Translations under genes and position numbers: made by a program | NCBI GenBank assembly: GCA_038254435.1 | Contig: JBBSGD010000007.1 | Coordinates: 1 to 63,919 of the forward strand | Reading direction: 5' to 3' | Length of the DNA: 63,919 bases | DNA from: JBBSGD01 sp038254435 | GTDB lineage: Bacteria > Actinomycetota > CADDZG01 > WHSQ01 | Shown here: positions 62,100 through 63,919 of the stretch, in pieces | How the letters are laid out: each line of letters begins with the position of its first letter | Position numbering within the stretch: the first letter of the stretch is position 1 | The notes under the pieces: model-generated | The model's input: only the letters and a program-made list of their open reading frames with translations | Databases searched by the model: none | What the model was told of the DNA's origin: nothing

Positions 62100-62143
62100 G
62101 TCTCATACAGCTTGAGGTGATGTCTCATACAGCTTGAGGTGAT
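62100..62143. repeat. Perfect 22-bp tandem duplication
   Basis: GTCTCATACAGCTTGAGGTGAT occurs twice with no spacer and no mismatch. It lies about 280 bp from the transposase fragment. Repeated terminal sequences are a feature of IS21-family ends, so this may be the left end of that dead element. Confidence 0.7.
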
Positions 62144-62420
62144 AAGGGGTCCGGATGGCGCTTTTTGACCTGAGGCAGTGGGTTGGGCTTTAACGAAGTC
62201 CAGTGGCTTGCCTGCTCCTACTGGGCTCGTTTCAGGGACCACTCGCTGGTGTTGGGGTGTCAGCCGATGTGGATCAGGATCAAGGGACGGTCGGATTCAT
62301 CTGACTTTCCCAAGCGGTGCTGAGACCTTCTTCTTGTCGGGCGGTGCCGCAGCGGTGTCACATGCGCCTGTCCCGCTCTCTCTTTCTTTCCATGCACATC
62401 GGTGCTAAGGCTGCCTTGTA
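62144..62420. other. Intergenic stretch without a supported gene
   Basis: About 280 bp of locally lower GC between the tandem repeat and mauE-like. It should hold the promoter of the Mau-like cluster; no clear -10/-35 pair stood out. Confidence 0.45.
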
Positions 62421-62957
62421 GTGAGACTGACCCTTCAGCTTTTGGCGGCAGCTTTCGCACTCATGTTCTTAGTCGCAGCACTAGGCAAGATAGATGCTTG
62501 GCGAAGCTGGTCGATAACGATCTCGCATTTCTTCCCCGTAGGCCATCCCCTTAACCTGGCGGTTCGACTTGGAGTGCCGATCGTGGAACTCGGGCTCAGT
62601 GTGTATGTACTGATTCGCCCGAGCGACGCCTTCATTGTCGTGGGGGTGGTGATGATCGCTTTCGCCATCGCCGTACAAGCGGCAAGTCGTAAGCATCCAG
62701 GGGTGCCGTGCAACTGTTTTGGATCGGTTGCACCCTCTACCCTCGACTATCGATTGATCAGTCGAAACCTGGGCTCGGCTTTCATCGCTTTCCTTGCCTC
62801 TGTGCAGAGTTTCTCGGTTGGAGTTAGTGCTCTCCCGAAGCTCTCGTTCTTGCTGATCGCTTGGGCGGGAGGATTGGCAGTCTTGAGTACGGAGTTCGTC
62901 CGGTTGCGACGGAGTTCCGTGTCCTGGCCGAGGGTACGAGAGGTGAAGCATGATTAG
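62421..62957 (+). CDS. MauE/DoxX-type membrane protein
   Basis: The protein has 178 residues and four to five membrane helices. It has LFMFLVAALGK-type features (ALMFLVAALGKIDAWRSW) and the Cys motif HPGVPCNCFGSVAPSTL, which matches MauE/DoxX-like proteins. MauE helps disulfide formation in methylamine dehydrogenase maturation; related proteins act as membrane thiol oxidoreductases. Composition is distinctly less GC-rich than in the first 57 kb. The stop overlaps the next open frame by 8 bp. Confidence 0.82.
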   Translation: MRLTLQLLAAAFALMFLVAALGKIDAWRSWSITISHFFPVGHPLNLAVRLGVPIVELGLSVYVLIRPSDAFIVVGVVMIAFAIAVQAASRKHPGVPCNCFGSVAPSTLDYRLISRNLGSAFIAFLASVQSFSVGVSALPKLSFLLIAWAGGLAVLSTEFVRLRRSSVSWPRVREVKHD

Positions 62958-63090
62958 TGGTGACGATCTGGTTGCGATGTGCTTGGTCTTGCTTTTCATC
63001 TCGGTAGGCGTCTTGACCATCGTGGTTCGTTGGCTTGCTACGCCAAGTTGGATCGATCCTCCTCCAGCTCTCGCCTCCCCGACCCGGTGA
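62950..63090 (+). CDS. Membrane-anchor N-terminal part of a MauD-like protein (split)
   Basis: This open frame of 46 residues overlaps the mauE-like stop. It contains a single membrane helix (LVAMCLVLLFISVGVLTIVV) followed by a Pro-rich linker. MauD proteins have exactly this anchor before their thioredoxin domain, which here lies in the next frame. I read it as the 5' part of one gene split by a +1 shift near 63078-63088, in or beside a CCCC run. Confidence 0.6.
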   Translation: MISGDDLVAMCLVLLFISVGVLTIVVRWLATPSWIDPPPALASPTR

Positions 63091-63109
63091 TATAGAAGGT
63101 GGTCCAGCA

Positions 63110-63511
63110 ATGGGAGCCACTTTGCGGTTACCGGGGACTGACGCAGCCCGGCCAAAGCTCGCGGTGTTCGTGTCCCCGACGTGTCGCATATGCGGGTTTC
63201 TTCAATCCGCTGTCCCTGTCGTGGAACGGAACTATCCGGAGATACACGTCGTAACAATAATAACGGGGGGGGGAGACGACAAGCAAACGTACGCAAAGAA
63301 TTTTGGTACCAGCGCCCGCTTGGATCTTGGGCGGACATACGCGTCCTGGGATATTCCGGGCACACCTTACGCAGTTGGACTTGATAAGGAACAGAGACTG
63401 GTTTCGAAGGGGGTAGTCAACAACCTAGATCAGCTCGAAGCTGTCGCGGAGTCAACCCTCGTGGCTATCACAAGCGAAGGTGCCGGCTCGGCACCGGCGA
63501 TAAAGAGCTAA
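63110..63511 (+). CDS. MauD-like thioredoxin-fold protein (soluble domain)
   Basis: About 133 residues from the ATG at 63110; the frame is open from TTG 63035. The thioredoxin motif is FVSPTCRICGFL (CxxC), with the cis-proline region GTPYAVGLDKEQRLV. Without the upstream anchor it has no signal peptide, which supports the view that 62950-63511 was one gene. Its expected partner is MauE and its client the Cys-rich protein that follows. Confidence 0.75.
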   Translation: MGATLRLPGTDAARPKLAVFVSPTCRICGFLQSAVPVVERNYPEIHVVTIITGGGDDKQTYAKNFGTSARLDLGRTYASWDIPGTPYAVGLDKEQRLVSKGVVNNLDQLEAVAESTLVAITSEGAGSAPAIKS

Positions 63512-63523
63512 GACAGGAGGAAC

Positions 63524-63898
63524 ATGTTGCTCGGTACGGATGAGGCTACGCAAGTCGAGCGGATCACATCTGCTGCTGGGACTCGGTTGGCGTCGAGGGT
63601 CGGCCGCCGAGCTTTTCTTAGCCGTTTGGGTAGAGGGGCTGTAGTGGTGAGCGTGGGCTCATTGGGCTCGGCTCTTCTCGAATCTCCTGCGTACGCCCAC
63701 TCGTGTCCGGGTGGCTGTGACTGCAGCCACAGCGTGGATTGTGCGAATCTGCCGGGGGGGCCCAGTAGCGGGTGCCCTTGGGCTTCCCTCGGTTTGACGG
63801 ACATCCACCAAGTGGGCAGCGGCCCCAGAGAGGATGTCTTTCATGGAAAAAAGAGAGCAACGTCCGAGACGCTCCTTCACGCCGGAGTTCAAGGCTGA
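63524..63898 (+). CDS. Tat-exported Cys-rich protein, MauA-like, truncated by IS insertion
   Basis: The frame starts at ATG 63524 with AGGAGG upstream. A twin-arginine signal GRRAFLSRLGRGAVVVSVGS is followed by AYAHSCPGGCDCSHSVDCAN and more Cys (SGCPWASLG). The build resembles the light chain of methylamine dehydrogenase (MauA), a Tat-exported, multi-disulfide protein that carries a tryptophan-derived cofactor. Homology stops near residue 90, and the remaining codons read into the insertion sequence to a TGA at 63896. The true C terminus is probably lost or beyond the element. Confidence 0.65.
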   Translation: MLLGTDEATQVERITSAAGTRLASRVGRRAFLSRLGRGAVVVSVGSLGSALLESPAYAHSCPGGCDCSHSVDCANLPGGPSSGCPWASLGLTDIHQVGSGPREDVFHGKKRATSETLLHAGVQG

Positions 63899-63919
63899 GG
63901 TCGTCGAGCTGTGCCGGGC
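63843..63919 (+). mobile_element. IS3-type transposase OrfA (partial, off right edge)
   Basis: An ATG at 63843 opens MEKREQRPRRSFTPEFKAEV followed by VELCR, the N terminus of IS3-family OrfA transposases. The window ends after 25 codons. The left end of the element should lie between about 63780 and 63843; a terminal inverted repeat cannot be confirmed without the right end. Confidence 0.85.

Overview
This window is a GC-rich stretch of a bacterial chromosome. It almost certainly comes from an uncultured or poorly studied member of the Actinomycetota. The evidence is a WhiB regulator, a coenzyme F420 gene (cofD), a Mec/CysO/CysM cysteine pathway and a manB/PGI-PMI/ahcY block. Two segments keep the gene order known from Mycobacterium: cofD, glycosyltransferase, whiB, manB, isomerase, ahcY; and mec, cysO, cysM, murI, MBL hydrolase, rph, rdgB. 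Genes for DUF5719, prfB, ftsEX, smpB and ssrA fit the same phylum. I cannot name the class from sequence alone. Several genes appear to be transcribed as leaderless mRNAs, with a TANNNT box 6-7 nt before the start codon.

Layout. 1-5.4 kb: cofD (cut by the left edge), a large membrane glycosyltransferase and a DUF5719-type protein. 5.3-12.1 kb: C26 hydrolase, a reverse trans-sulfuration pair (PLP lyase and cystathionine beta-synthase) flanking an AbrB-type transporter, an L,D-transpeptidase and tryptophan 2,3-dioxygenase. 12.2-18.7 kb: VanZ-like protein, alpha/beta hydrolase, an LPFTG surface protein and an acetate-use cluster (acyl-CoA synthetase, satP, acs). 18.9-27.4 kb: small metal-binding proteins, whiB, the sugar-phosphate/SAH operon (manB, Trm112-like, PGI/PMI, ahcY), a frameshifted mscS, comF and a NarL-type regulator. 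27.5-37.8 kb: secA, prfB with its programmed frameshift, ftsE, ftsX, M23 and S41 peptidases, smpB, msrB and ssrA (tmRNA).

37.9-41.5 kb is an accessory patch after ssrA: a decayed VOC gene, a methyltransferase and a Phd/VapC toxin-antitoxin pair with an inverted-repeat operator candidate. 41.5-49.2 kb: a REC-first histidine kinase, then selD read through an in-frame TGA (a selenocysteine enzyme), overlapping mec, then cysO, cysM, murI, MBL hydrolase, rph and a single-ORF RdgB-PdxH fusion. 49.2-58.5 kb: IMPase, M42 peptidase, HAD, tRNA-Leu, cyclophilin, a cyclic-di-GMP-I riboswitch in front of a secreted RTX-repeat protein, an esterase, a lipoprotein and a CDP-alcohol phosphotransferase. 58.6-63.9 kb: a GH15 glucanohydrolase, then a decaying, visibly less GC-rich zone with SDR, NTF2-like and transposase remnants, a Mau-like redox cluster (MauE, split MauD, Tat Cys-rich protein) and an IS3-type transposase running off the right edge.

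Most striking points: selenocysteine SelD joined to the CysO/Mec sulfur pathway; a CysO with one residue after its Gly-Gly end; the RdgB-PdxH fusion; the riboswitch-controlled RTX protein; a tryptophan dioxygenase whose only workable start is CTG; and the truncated Mau-like cluster.
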